From NCBI GenBank assembly GCA_900314225.1, contig OMUM01000080.1, positions 1 to 33,420 of the forward strand: a stretch of DNA of 33,420 nt. The letters run 5' to 3'. The notes beneath the pieces are model-generated. The model was given only the letters and a program-made list of their open reading frames with translations. It had not been told where the DNA came from and searched no databases. The position numbers and the translations under genes were made by a program. Shown here in pieces: positions 8,163-15,352 of the stretch (position 1 is its first letter; each line of letters starts with the position of its first letter). Source of the DNA: an uncultured bacterium. Lineage in GTDB: Bacteria > Bacillota_I > Bacilli_A > RF39 > UBA660.

Positions 8163-9182
8163 ATGTTTAAGAAATATTTTAGTTATTTTATAGATTTTAT
8201 AAAGGAAGAATATAAGTTTATATTATTTCTTATTCTTCTATTAATTATATGTGAGTATCCAGTAAATTATTATATAACTACTGGTGGTGGTATTAGTGAC
8301 GTTTCATCGAGAATAAAAGTTACTGATAAATCAAAGGCTACTGGTAGTTTTAATATTAGTTATGTTGAAGAATTACAAGGAACTTTATTAACTTATGGGT
8401 TGAGTTATGTTATCCCTACTTGGGAGAGAGATTCTGCTGATAATTATAAATATACTACTGATGATAGTATTGATGATATTAATTTTAGAAATGATTTGGA
8501 TCTTAAAGTTGCTAATTCAACAGCAACATATTGGGCTTATACTTTAGCAAATAAAAATGTTAAAGAAATTTCTTCAAAAATGTATGTAATAATAACTGAT
8601 AATATGAAGTATAAAAATCCATTAAAAGTAAAAGATGAAGTACTTGCAATTGATGGTAATAATTATTCTGATTTAGAAAGTTTTAGAAATTATATTCAAA
8701 CTAAAAATAAAGATGATATTGTTAATATTAAGATTAAAAGAAATAATAAAGAAAAGACTCTTAAATGTAAGATTTATGAAGAAGATAATAAAAAAATTAT
8801 TGGTGTTGGAATTCAAATATTAAAGAAATATGAAGTATCTCCTAAAGTAAGAATTAAGTTTAAAAGTAGTGAGTCTGGACCTTCTGGTGGTTTAATAACA
8901 GCTCTTGAAATATATAATCAATTAACACAAAAAGATATTACTAAAGGTTATACAATTGCCGGAACTGGTACAATTGAACAAGATGGAACAATTGGTGAAA
9001 TAGGTGGAGTTAAATATAAAATATTAGGTGCTGAAAAAGGACATGCCGATTATTTCTTAGTTCCGGCTGGTAATAATTATAATGATGCTAAAAAATATAA
9101 GGAAAAGAAACATTTAAAAATAAAATTAATAAAAGTTAGTAATATAGAGAATGCTATTAATAAATTGGAGAAATTAAAATGA
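8163..9182 (+). CDS. ylbL: YlbL-like Lon/PDZ membrane-anchored serine protease
   Basis: A membrane-anchored protease with a PDZ domain and a Lon-type Ser-Lys proteolytic domain. One transmembrane helix lies near the N-terminus (about 17-31). A PDZ-like segment follows (VKDEVLAIDGNNYSDLESF). The catalytic serine lies in SGPSGGLITAL (S241) and the lysine in GEIGGVKYKILGA (K284). I start at ATG 8163, six bases after AGGTG. A GTG at 8154 is in frame but lies inside that ribosome binding site. It overlaps the next gene by ATGA. In Bacillus, YlbL is a DNA-damage checkpoint recovery protease (it removes YneA) and neighbours ylbJ, as here. No YneA-like gene is visible in the window, so the substrate is open. 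Confidence 0.82.
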   Translation: MFKKYFSYFIDFIKEEYKFILFLILLLIICEYPVNYYITTGGGISDVSSRIKVTDKSKATGSFNISYVEELQGTLLTYGLSYVIPTWERDSADNYKYTTDDSIDDINFRNDLDLKVANSTATYWAYTLANKNVKEISSKMYVIITDNMKYKNPLKVKDEVLAIDGNNYSDLESFRNYIQTKNKDDIVNIKIKRNNKEKTLKCKIYEEDNKKIIGVGIQILKKYEVSPKVRIKFKSSESGPSGGLITALEIYNQLTQKDITKGYTIAGTGTIEQDGTIGEIGGVKYKILGAEKGHADYFLVPAGNNYNDAKKYKEKKHLKIKLIKVSNIENAINKLEKLK

Positions 9183-9727
9183 ATATAGGAATTGATTTAG
9201 ATAATACTATTTGTAATACTAGTGAGATTATAAATTATTATTTGAAAGATTATTCTACCGAAACTGGTATGGATATAGATGAAATAGTTAATGATGGTGA
9301 TTTAAAACAATCTTTCTTTAATATTTATTTAGAAGATATTTATACTAATGTTAAAGCTAAAAAGGAAGCAATTGAATTTATTAATAAACTCAAAAGTAGA
9401 GGTAATAAGATATATATAATAACTGCTAGAAGTAGTGATATTACTTTTGCTATTAAAGATGTTAAGAAGATTACATTGGACTGGTTAAATAAAAATAATT
9501 TAAGTTTTGATCAAATAGTTTTTTCTGTATATGGTGATAGCAAAAAAGAGGCTTGCAATAATTTAAATATTGATATAATGATCGATGATGATATTTATAA
9601 TTTTGAAAGAATAAATTCTGGTAGGACAAGATGCTTTTTATATGATGAAGAAAATAAATATAAAGATAATAAAAATATATTTAGAAATTGGAAAGAAATA
9701 GAAAATTATTTTGAAAGAGGTTTATAG
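9179..9727 (+). CDS. HAD-family 5' nucleotidase (NT5C-like)
   Basis: A 182-residue HAD hydrolase with motif I DLDNT (D6, D8), motif II in IYIITARSS (about 78-86) and motif IV MIDDDIYNF (about 133-141). The small size and the DLDNT/ITAR arrangement resemble the 5'(3')-deoxyribonucleotidase family (NT5C, PF06941), which dephosphorylates nucleotides. It shares a 4-base overlap with the protease gene upstream, and the following membrane protein starts directly after it, so it lies mid-operon. The exact substrate is not evident. Confidence 0.72.
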   Translation: MNIGIDLDNTICNTSEIINYYLKDYSTETGMDIDEIVNDGDLKQSFFNIYLEDIYTNVKAKKEAIEFINKLKSRGNKIYIITARSSDITFAIKDVKKITLDWLNKNNLSFDQIVFSVYGDSKKEACNNLNIDIMIDDDIYNFERINSGRTRCFLYDEENKYKDNKNIFRNWKEIENYFERGL

Positions 9728-9728
9728 T

Positions 9729-10511
9729 ATGAAAAAAGTTTTATGTTTGTTAATTGTGTTTATGGGACTTATTACATTTAATGTTAATGCTGCTGAGTAT
9801 AAAGAATTAGAATTAATTCCAGTAAATTCAGGGGGAAATATTACTGTTACTACGAATTATTTTAAATATATAAATATTAAGTATAATAATAATAAAATTT
9901 CATTTGGAACAATTAGAAATATTTCTAGTGAAGATAAAGCAGTAACTGTATCAATTGGTTTTTTTAATGAAAATAAAATAAATATTGGTACTGTAAATTA
10001 TTGCTCTAAAGACAATAATTTAGCTCCTAAGCAAGGAATAGTATATGCAATAGACTTTGATAAAGATATTTTAGCACCTGGTAAAACAACTAAAGATATA
10101 AAATATATGGCTATAATAAGTGATAATATTAATTGTAATGTTGGTAATTCTCAAGAATATGTAGGAGATCGAATTGAAGAAATTGGGCAACCTAAGAATA
10201 ATACTTTAAGTGACAGTGAAAAAAGATTAATTAATCTTTTGCTAGTTATTGGTGGAGTTGGTTTATTTATATTTGTATATAATTATTTATTTTCAAATAA
10301 ATATAAAAATTTTGATGGAGAAGATGTAAGACAAAATTATAATTATATTAATAAAAAACTAGCTAGAAAAAGGGAATATGATGCGATTAATAATCCTCCA
10401 CAACCAAAACCTAGAAAACAAGAAAAATCAGATAAAGTTATAGCTGAAGAAAAATTAGAAAAATCAAAAGAAAATACTGATTCTTCTGATTTACATAATT
10501 TTTATAAATAA
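9729..10511 (+). CDS. Type I membrane protein with signal peptide and basic cytoplasmic tail
   Basis: I do not recognise this protein of 260 residues. It has a clean signal peptide (MKKVLCLLIVFMGLITFNVNA), cleavable after about residue 22. A beta-rich outer domain of about 140 residues with two cysteines follows (FNEN...NYCSKDNN and NINCNVG), then one transmembrane helix (LINLLLVIGGVGLFIFVYNY) and a charged cytoplasmic tail rich in Lys, Glu and Pro. I start at ATG 9729, nine bases after GAAAGAGG. An upstream in-frame TTG (9711) lacks a suitable site. It is the last gene of the ylbL operon and is followed by a strong terminator. Confidence 0.7.
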   Translation: MKKVLCLLIVFMGLITFNVNAAEYKELELIPVNSGGNITVTTNYFKYINIKYNNNKISFGTIRNISSEDKAVTVSIGFFNENKINIGTVNYCSKDNNLAPKQGIVYAIDFDKDILAPGKTTKDIKYMAIISDNINCNVGNSQEYVGDRIEEIGQPKNNTLSDSEKRLINLLLVIGGVGLFIFVYNYLFSNKYKNFDGEDVRQNYNYINKKLARKREYDAINNPPQPKPRKQEKSDKVIAEEKLEKSKENTDSSDLHNFYK

Positions 10512-10524
10512 ATTACTTTTTTAT

Positions 10525-10551
10525 AAGGAACTATTTATAGTTCCTTTTTTT
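10525..10551 (+). terminator. Strong Rho-independent terminator
   Basis: AAGGAACTA (10525-10533) pairs perfectly with TAGTTCCTT (10538-10546) around a 4-base loop and runs into a 7-base T-tract. It ends the ylbL operon. Confidence 0.9.
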
Positions 10552-10590
10552 CATAATTTCCCATAATTTTATAATAATTATTACATAATT
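10552..10590 (+). repeat. 39-bp direct repeat, copy 1 (candidate regulator binding site)
   Basis: It contains three CATAATT elements starting at 10552, 10562 and 10584, that is one and about two helical turns apart, and a TAATAATTATTA palindrome. A possible -10 (TACTAT, 10597-10602) follows 6 bases after its end. Confidence 0.7.
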
Positions 10591-10687
10591 GAATGTTACT
10601 ATTAATACATGAAAAGGAGGAATGCTTATAAGATAAATAAAAAAAGAATAAAAATAATTAATCTTAATTAGATTTTAAATAAAATCA

Positions 10688-10726
10688 CATAATTTCCCAC
10701 AATTTTATAATAATTATTACATAATT
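10688..10726 (+). repeat. 39-bp direct repeat, copy 2 (candidate regulator binding site)
   Basis: Identical to copy 1 except for one base (CACAATT instead of CATAATT at the second element, 10698). Elements start at 10688, 10698 and 10720. A possible -10 (TATGAT, 10733-10738) follows at exactly the same distance as in copy 1. Confidence 0.7.
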
Positions 10727-10857
10727 TAGAGATATGATTTATTTAGTAAAGGAGGATGATAGTATAAGGTTAGATTGAAACATTAAATAACAACAAAATT
10801 AATAAATTTTATTTAAATAGATTAAAAAAAGGAGGTATGTCCAATAACATATAAATA

Positions 10858-10878
10858 TAAATAGTGTTATACTATTTA
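10858..10878. promoter_or_regulatory. Response regulator promoter with overlapping inverted repeat
   Basis: TGTTATACT at 10865-10873 is an extended -10. It lies inside the perfect 8-bp inverted repeat TAAATAGT (10858-10865) and ACTATTTA (10871-10878). The palindrome would place a repressor or activator directly on the -10. Confidence 0.5.
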
Positions 10879-10892
10879 GTAGGTGGTAATTT

Positions 10893-11555
10893 ATGTATAC
10901 AGTGTGTTTAGTTGAAGACGAAGAAGCTTTATCTAATGTTGTTAAGGCATATTTAGAAAGAGCTGGTTATAAGGTAATTTGTTTTACTAAGGGAAGTGAA
11001 GCAATTAATTATATCGGAAATAAAGTGGATGTTTGGATCTTAGATATAATGTTAGGAGATGATGTAAATGGATATGATGTAATCAAAGCTATCCGTGAAA
11101 ATAATGAAAATGTTCCTGTAATATTTACATCCGCAAGAGATCAAGAACTTGATAAGATATTTGGATTGGAACTTGGTAGTGATGATTACATGACAAAGCC
11201 GTATTCTAGTAAAGAACTTGTTTTAAGAGTTAATAATATTATTAAAAGAGTTTATAAATCTGATAATAAAATAAATATAATTAATTATGAAGATTATATA
11301 ATTGATCTTGATAAAAGAAAAGTTGAACAAGATAAAAAAAATATAAAATTAACAACACTTGAATTTGATTTATTAGTTTTATTATTAAAAAATAAAGGTA
11401 AATGTTTTACTAGAGAAGAAATATTGAGTGAAGTATGGGGAAATGATTATTTTGGGACTGATAGAGTAGTCGATGATTTGATTAGACGTCTTAGAAAGAA
11501 ACTCCCTAAATTGAATATTGAAGCTGTTTATGGCTATGGATATAGATTATCATGA
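10893..11555 (+). CDS. OmpR/PhoB-family response regulator
   Basis: A 220-residue response regulator. The receiver domain (about 1-115) has acidic residues E8-D9, phospho-acceptor D51 (WILDIMLGDD), a Ser/Thr switch residue at about 80 and K102 (MTKPYSS). The C-terminal winged helix (about 130-220) shows LTTLEFDLLVLLLKNKGK, RVVDDLIRRLRKKL and the terminal YGYGYRLS of OmpR-type DNA-binding domains. The GGTGG ribosome binding site is 7-8 bases before ATG. It overlaps the sensor kinase gene by ATGA. The phased CATAATT repeats upstream suggest autoregulation. The signal and regulon are unknown; a CssR- or VanR-like role cannot be told from sequence alone. Confidence 0.92.
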   Translation: MYTVCLVEDEEALSNVVKAYLERAGYKVICFTKGSEAINYIGNKVDVWILDIMLGDDVNGYDVIKAIRENNENVPVIFTSARDQELDKIFGLELGSDDYMTKPYSSKELVLRVNNIIKRVYKSDNKINIINYEDYIIDLDKRKVEQDKKNIKLTTLEFDLLVLLLKNKGKCFTREEILSEVWGNDYFGTDRVVDDLIRRLRKKLPKLNIEAVYGYGYRLS

Positions 11556-12838
11556 AAAATTTTTATAAAAAATATAGTCTATCTAAGCAACTAATAATAA
11601 TTGTTGGTATAACATTCTTCTTATTATTTCTTTCTTTAGGGATAATTCTACCTAGACTGTTAATTCCCTTAGCTGAGTCAAATATCTATAATTATTTAAG
11701 TGAACCACTAAAAGTTTATACTAATAATAGTCCTACTGAATTAAAGAATAGTGAAATTGCTTTTATTTATATTTCTAATGATAATGTCATTGCTAGTAGA
11801 AATATAAATGATGTTATCAAAACTAAAAATTTAAATAAAATAATAAATAAAATGAATGACTCATATGGAAAATTTACTTATAATTATAAAACATACTACT
11901 ACTATACTTTAAAAGATGATAATATAAAAAAAATAGCTATTGCTGATGATAGTTATATTAATAGAACGAAAGAAGATATTATAAAAGCAATATTTCCAAC
12001 TATACTTGCTACATTTCTTTTAATTAGTTTAACACTACTTTTTTGGTCTACTATTGTAATACATAAGATTGATAAATTAAAAGAAAAAATAGATAATATT
12101 GATAATCCAGATTATGATCATAAATTAAATTTTCAAGTTGATGACGAGATGAGATCTTTAGAGTTAGCCATTGAAGATATGCGTATTTCTCTTATCAATC
12201 AAGAGAAGTATCGTAATCAGATGTATCAAAATATTTCACATGATTTTAAAACGCCTCTCACTGTAATAAAATCATATATTGAAGCTGTAGAAGATGGAGT
12301 AGAAGATAATGCTACTGCACTTGCTACTATTAAAGAACAGACAAATAAATTAGAACAAAAAGTACACTCACTTCTTTATCTAAATAAACTTGATTATCTT
12401 AAAAATTCTAAGAATATTAATATGGATGAAATAGACATGGAAAAAGTCATACACTCGGAAGTAGAAAAGTTTAAATTTACTAGAAAAGAAATTAATTTTG
12501 AAGTAAACTTTGATAAGAAGTCTAAGTTCTATGGATCTATTGAAAATTGGGAAACGATTCTTGATAATTTACTTAGTAATTTTATGAGATATGCTAAAAA
12601 TAATATTAAAATTACGGTTAAACAGAATAAATTAATTTTATATAATGATGGAGAAAATATTGATAATGATTTCCTAGAAGCTATATTTACTCCCTTTAGG
12701 AAAGGAATAAAAGGTCAATTTGGATTAGGTTTATCTATTGTTAAAAAAACCCTTAACTTAATGGAATATGATATTACTATAAAAAATGAAAAAAAAGGTG
12801 TATCATTTATTATTACTCGTGAGAAAGGCCATAGTTAA
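11552..12838 (+). CDS. Membrane sensor histidine kinase
   Basis: A 428-residue partner of the preceding regulator. It has two transmembrane helices (about 15-35 and 147-170) flanking a roughly 110-residue outside sensor domain. A linker follows, then the H box NISHDFKTPLTVIKSY with phospho-histidine H230, the N box around ILDNLLSNFMRYAKNN, and the G box QFGLGLSIVKK. The domain order matches EnvZ/CssS-type kinases. It overlaps the regulator gene by four bases and its stop codon lies in the loop of the operon terminator. The sensor domain is not recognisable. Confidence 0.92.
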   Translation: MKNFYKKYSLSKQLIIIVGITFFLLFLSLGIILPRLLIPLAESNIYNYLSEPLKVYTNNSPTELKNSEIAFIYISNDNVIASRNINDVIKTKNLNKIINKMNDSYGKFTYNYKTYYYYTLKDDNIKKIAIADDSYINRTKEDIIKAIFPTILATFLLISLTLLFWSTIVIHKIDKLKEKIDNIDNPDYDHKLNFQVDDEMRSLELAIEDMRISLINQEKYRNQMYQNISHDFKTPLTVIKSYIEAVEDGVEDNATALATIKEQTNKLEQKVHSLLYLNKLDYLKNSKNINMDEIDMEKVIHSEVEKFKFTRKEINFEVNFDKKSKFYGSIENWETILDNLLSNFMRYAKNNIKITVKQNKLILYNDGENIDNDFLEAIFTPFRKGIKGQFGLGLSIVKKTLNLMEYDITIKNEKKGVSFIITREKGHS

Positions 12839-12853
12839 TCTGTGGCTTTTTTT
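12825..12853 (+). terminator. Terminator of the two-component operon
   Basis: AAGGCCATAG (12825-12834) pairs with CTGTGGCTTT (12840-12849), including two G-T pairs, around a 5-base loop that holds the kinase stop codon. A run of T follows. Confidence 0.85.
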
Positions 12854-12863
12854 ATTATTAATC

Positions 12864-12892
12864 TTTAAATATTATTATTTGTTTGTTATAAT
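12864..12892 (+). promoter_or_regulatory. Promoter of the YitT gene
   Basis: TTTAAA at 12864-12869, a 17-base spacer, and TATAAT at 12887-12892 preceded by TGT (extended -10). Confidence 0.6.
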
Positions 12893-12916
12893 TAAGCTAG
12901 ACTAGGAGTTGATTAT

Positions 12917-13795
12917 ATGAGTAGGATAAAGGATAGGACTACTAGAGATGCTGTATCTTTTGTTTTATTGATGATTGGTACTATAATTTCAGCTTTTGCT
13001 TTAGAGTGTTGTTTAATTCCAAATATTATATTAGACGGAGGAGTTACTGGTATATCTATTATTATTTATAAATTATTTAATTTACCAGTTTCATTACTTG
13101 TATTAATTTTAAATATTCCTTTTGTTTATATTGGATATAAGAATTTAGGTAAGAATTTTCTTTATAGAACAATATTTTCTATGATTTGTTTTTCTTTATT
13201 TTTGTCAGTATTTGAAGATTTTGCTCCATTGGTTGATGACAAATTATTAGCAACTGTGTTTGGTGGTGCTTTATATGGTCTTGGTGTAGGCATTGTTATA
13301 AAATTTGGTGGATGTGTTGATGGAACAGAAAGTGTTGCAATTGTAATTAGTAAAAAAACATCATTTTCTGTTGGACAAATAGTCTTAATTTTTAATCTTG
13401 TTATTTTTACTATAGCAGGCTTTATATTTGGAATAAATAGAGCATTATATTCTTTACTTACTTACTTTATTACTTCAAAAGTTGTTGATTTAGTATCTAC
13501 TGGTTTAGAGCAAGCAAAAGCTGCTTTAATAATTACTGATAAGAGTAATGATTTATCTCGTGAAATATATAAAAGACTTGGTAGAACTACTACAACAATT
13601 AAAGGAAAAGGTTTAATTAGCGGAGAAAAAGAAGTTTTATATTGTGTATTGACAAGAATTGAAGTATATGAATTAAAACATATAGTTGAAGAAATGGATG
13701 AAAGTGCTTTTGTTTCAATTACTGATGTTTCTGAAATAATTGGTAATCATATAAAAAGTACTAATAAAATAAAAAAATTAAGAAAAGTAAAATAA
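12917..13795 (+). CDS. YitT-family membrane protein (DUF161 + DUF2179)
   Basis: A 292-residue member of the YitT family, common in Firmicutes and of poorly known function. The membrane part has about five to six helices with the family signatures CLIPNIILDGGVTGIS (about 27-42) and FGGCVDGTESVAIVIS (about 131-146), then GINRALYSLLTYFITSK. The C-terminal cytoplasmic domain (about 205-285, LIITDKSNDLSREIYKRLGR, then GKGLISGEKEVLYCVLTR) is DUF2179. It is single-cistron, with its own extended -10 promoter and terminator. Confidence 0.88.
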   Translation: MSRIKDRTTRDAVSFVLLMIGTIISAFALECCLIPNIILDGGVTGISIIIYKLFNLPVSLLVLILNIPFVYIGYKNLGKNFLYRTIFSMICFSLFLSVFEDFAPLVDDKLLATVFGGALYGLGVGIVIKFGGCVDGTESVAIVISKKTSFSVGQIVLIFNLVIFTIAGFIFGINRALYSLLTYFITSKVVDLVSTGLEQAKAALIITDKSNDLSREIYKRLGRTTTTIKGKGLISGEKEVLYCVLTRIEVYELKHIVEEMDESAFVSITDVSEIIGNHIKSTNKIKKLRKVK

Positions 13796-13820
13796 AGTTT
13801 CTTGAACTAAGAAACTTTTT
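13794..13820 (+). terminator. Terminator of the YitT gene
   Basis: AAAGTTTCTT (13794-13803) pairs perfectly with AAGAAACTTT (13809-13818) around a 5-base loop, followed by T. The gene's stop codon overlaps the left arm. Confidence 0.85.
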
Positions 13821-13867
13821 ATATGCTAAAAAATGTGATATACTTCTATTTGAGGAGAAATTAATAA

Positions 13868-13882
13868 ATGCAGGTGAAATAA
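13868..13882 (+). CDS. Possible 4-codon leader peptide (Met-Gln-Val-Lys)
   Basis: An ATG at 13868, ten bases after GAGGAG, opens a frame of four codons. Its TAA overlaps the ATG of the acyltransferase (TAATG). A TGA-TATACT -10 (13836-13844) predicts transcription starting at the GAGGAG. The acyltransferase also has its own AGGTGA. The leader could couple translation or be incidental. Confidence 0.3.
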   Translation: MQVK

Positions 13883-14496
13883 TGTACGAAGATAAGACTT
13901 TTTATAGAATTGTAAAGCCAGTAGTTAGTTTTTTATTTAAAATTGTTTTCAGGCCTGAAATTAAGGGTGTTGAAAATATTCCTAAGCAAGGAAGGGTATT
14001 AGTAGCTGGTAATCATACTAGTTATTTAGATCCAGCACTTCTTGTTACGGCATCTCCTAGACAAATTCATTTTCTGGCTAAAAAAGAATTATGGAAGGGT
14101 ATAACTCATTTTATAGTTGTTGGTATGGGAGCTGTTCCAGTTAATAGAAAAATACATGATAAAGATGCTTTAGAAAGTGCTTATAAATATTTGGAAAATG
14201 ATAAATGTGTGGGAATATTTCCAGAAGGAACGATTAATAGAACAGACGATGTTATTATGCCTTTTAAAATGGGGGCTATTAAAGCTTGTAACAAGACTAA
14301 TTCTAAATTGGTACCTTTTATTATTACTGGTGAATATAAAATATTTAAAAAGAGTATAAAGATTGAATTTTTAAAACCAATAGAAGTTTCTGATAACTTA
14401 GAAAAAGAAAATAATAAATTTATGAAAATTGTAAGCAAAAAATTAATTGAAGGAGGAAAAATTCATGGAACAAAAAGAAAAAATGGGCGTATATAA
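13882..14496 (+). CDS. plsC: 1-acyl-sn-glycerol-3-phosphate acyltransferase (PlsC family)
   Basis: A 204-residue lysophosphatidate acyltransferase, expected to make phosphatidic acid at the membrane. It has block I NHTSYLD (H45, D50), block II around GAVPVNR, block III FPEGT (113-117) and block IV VPFIITGEY. A hydrophobic N-terminal stretch can associate with the membrane. Length is normal. It is directly followed, with a 32-base overlap, by a second PlsC-like gene, so the two enzymes are probably made together and may prefer different acyl donors or acceptors. Confidence 0.87.
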   Translation: MYEDKTFYRIVKPVVSFLFKIVFRPEIKGVENIPKQGRVLVAGNHTSYLDPALLVTASPRQIHFLAKKELWKGITHFIVVGMGAVPVNRKIHDKDALESAYKYLENDKCVGIFPEGTINRTDDVIMPFKMGAIKACNKTNSKLVPFIITGEYKIFKKSIKIEFLKPIEVSDNLEKENNKFMKIVSKKLIEGGKIHGTKRKNGRI

Positions 14497-15286
14497 GTTT
14501 TTTAGATCTGTTTTAGGTTTTATTTATAGATTGTATTATAATCCTACTATTATAGGTCGTGAGAATATTCCTAAAGGTGGATCAATATTAGTAGTTGGTA
14601 ATCATGTTCATATTATGGATCAATGTAATGTGATTATTGTTACTAAAAGATGTCTTCATTATATGGCAAAGAAAGAATATTTTGATGGTAAATTTGAATG
14701 GTTTTTTAGATCAGTTGGATGTATACCAGTAGATAGAAGTAAAAAAGATGAACATGCTACAGGTGAAGCACTAGATGTACTAAAAAATGGTTGGGCACTT
14801 GGATTGTTTCCTGAAGGCACTAGAAATGCTTTAAAAGAAGAAAGAGCTAAAGAAATATATGATAAGTATTTTAATAAAAATTTAGATTTTTCAGAATTTT
14901 ATGAGAAAGTAAAAAATGAAAGAACTTCTCAAATTAATTATTTAGAAGAATTACTAAATAATAAAAAGATAACTAAAAATGATTTTATAAATAATTTTTA
15001 TGATGTAGATAGTTATTTGAAGAAATTAGTTAAAAAGAAACAAATTACTAAAAATGAGTATTATGATCATATTTTACTTCCATTTAAATTTGGAACAGTA
15101 TCTATGGCTAAAAAGACTAATAGTAAAATAGTTCCATTTATTGTTACAGGAGATTATAAATTTAGAAGTAAAAATTTGACTATTAGAATTGGTAAACCAA
15201 TTGATCCAATGGATGACTTGGATGAAGCTAATAAAAAATTACGAACAACTATGCTTGAATTATATAAGGAAAACGTTGGTAAATAA
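14465..15286 (+). CDS. PlsC-family acyltransferase with an internal helical insertion
   Basis: A second acyltransferase, 273 residues. It has the catalytic NHVHIMD (H47, D52), GCIPVDR (about 85-91), FPEGTRN (115-121) and VPFIVTGDY (223-231). Between FPEGTRN and LLPFKFG (204-210), where ordinary members have a handful of residues, there is an insertion of about 75 charged residues with two similar segments: LEELLNNKKITKNDF and LKKLVKKKQITKNEY. Both resemble the SHOCT short helical motif. The start is ATG 14465, eight bases after AGGAGG; an in-frame TTG at 14447 precedes that site and is less likely. It overlaps the first plsC by 32 bases. The insertion could mediate oligomerisation or regulation. 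Confidence 0.82.
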   Translation: MEQKEKMGVYKFFRSVLGFIYRLYYNPTIIGRENIPKGGSILVVGNHVHIMDQCNVIIVTKRCLHYMAKKEYFDGKFEWFFRSVGCIPVDRSKKDEHATGEALDVLKNGWALGLFPEGTRNALKEERAKEIYDKYFNKNLDFSEFYEKVKNERTSQINYLEELLNNKKITKNDFINNFYDVDSYLKKLVKKKQITKNEYYDHILLPFKFGTVSMAKKTNSKIVPFIVTGDYKFRSKNLTIRIGKPIDPMDDLDEANKKLRTTMLELYKENVGK

Positions 15287-15328
15287 TGTCAACAAGATAT
15301 TGTTAATTGTAAAAAATAATAAAAAATG

Positions 15329-15337
15329 TGTTAGAAT
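15329..15337 (+). promoter_or_regulatory. Extended -10 of the alpha/beta hydrolase gene
   Basis: TGTTAGAAT at 15329-15337. The predicted start of transcription (about 15344) coincides with the GGTGAT ribosome binding site, so the leader would be only about 9 bases. Confidence 0.5.
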
Positions 15338-15352
15338 TTAATTGGTGATAAT

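Larger units (their letters stand above)
10552..10892. other. 341-bp non-coding regulatory region before the two-component operon
   Basis: No gene of more than five codons is present on the + strand. The region holds two copies of a 39-bp direct repeat, three perfect GGAGG sequences (10616-10620, 10751-10755, 10831-10835), and an inverted repeat over the likely promoter of the response regulator. Each GGAGG is followed within 0-1 bases by an ATG that opens a frame of only 3-5 codons (Met-Leu-Ile-Arg, Met-Ile-Val and Met-Ser-Asn-Asn-Ile). This reads as a control region, possibly with short leader transcripts, and not as decayed coding sequence. Confidence 0.6.

Noticed and set aside
14181..14438. 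Open frames on both strands inside the first plsC gene
   Set aside because: They overlap the conserved FPEGT and VPFIITG coding region, have no ribosome binding sites, and their products look like random hydrophobic sequence.
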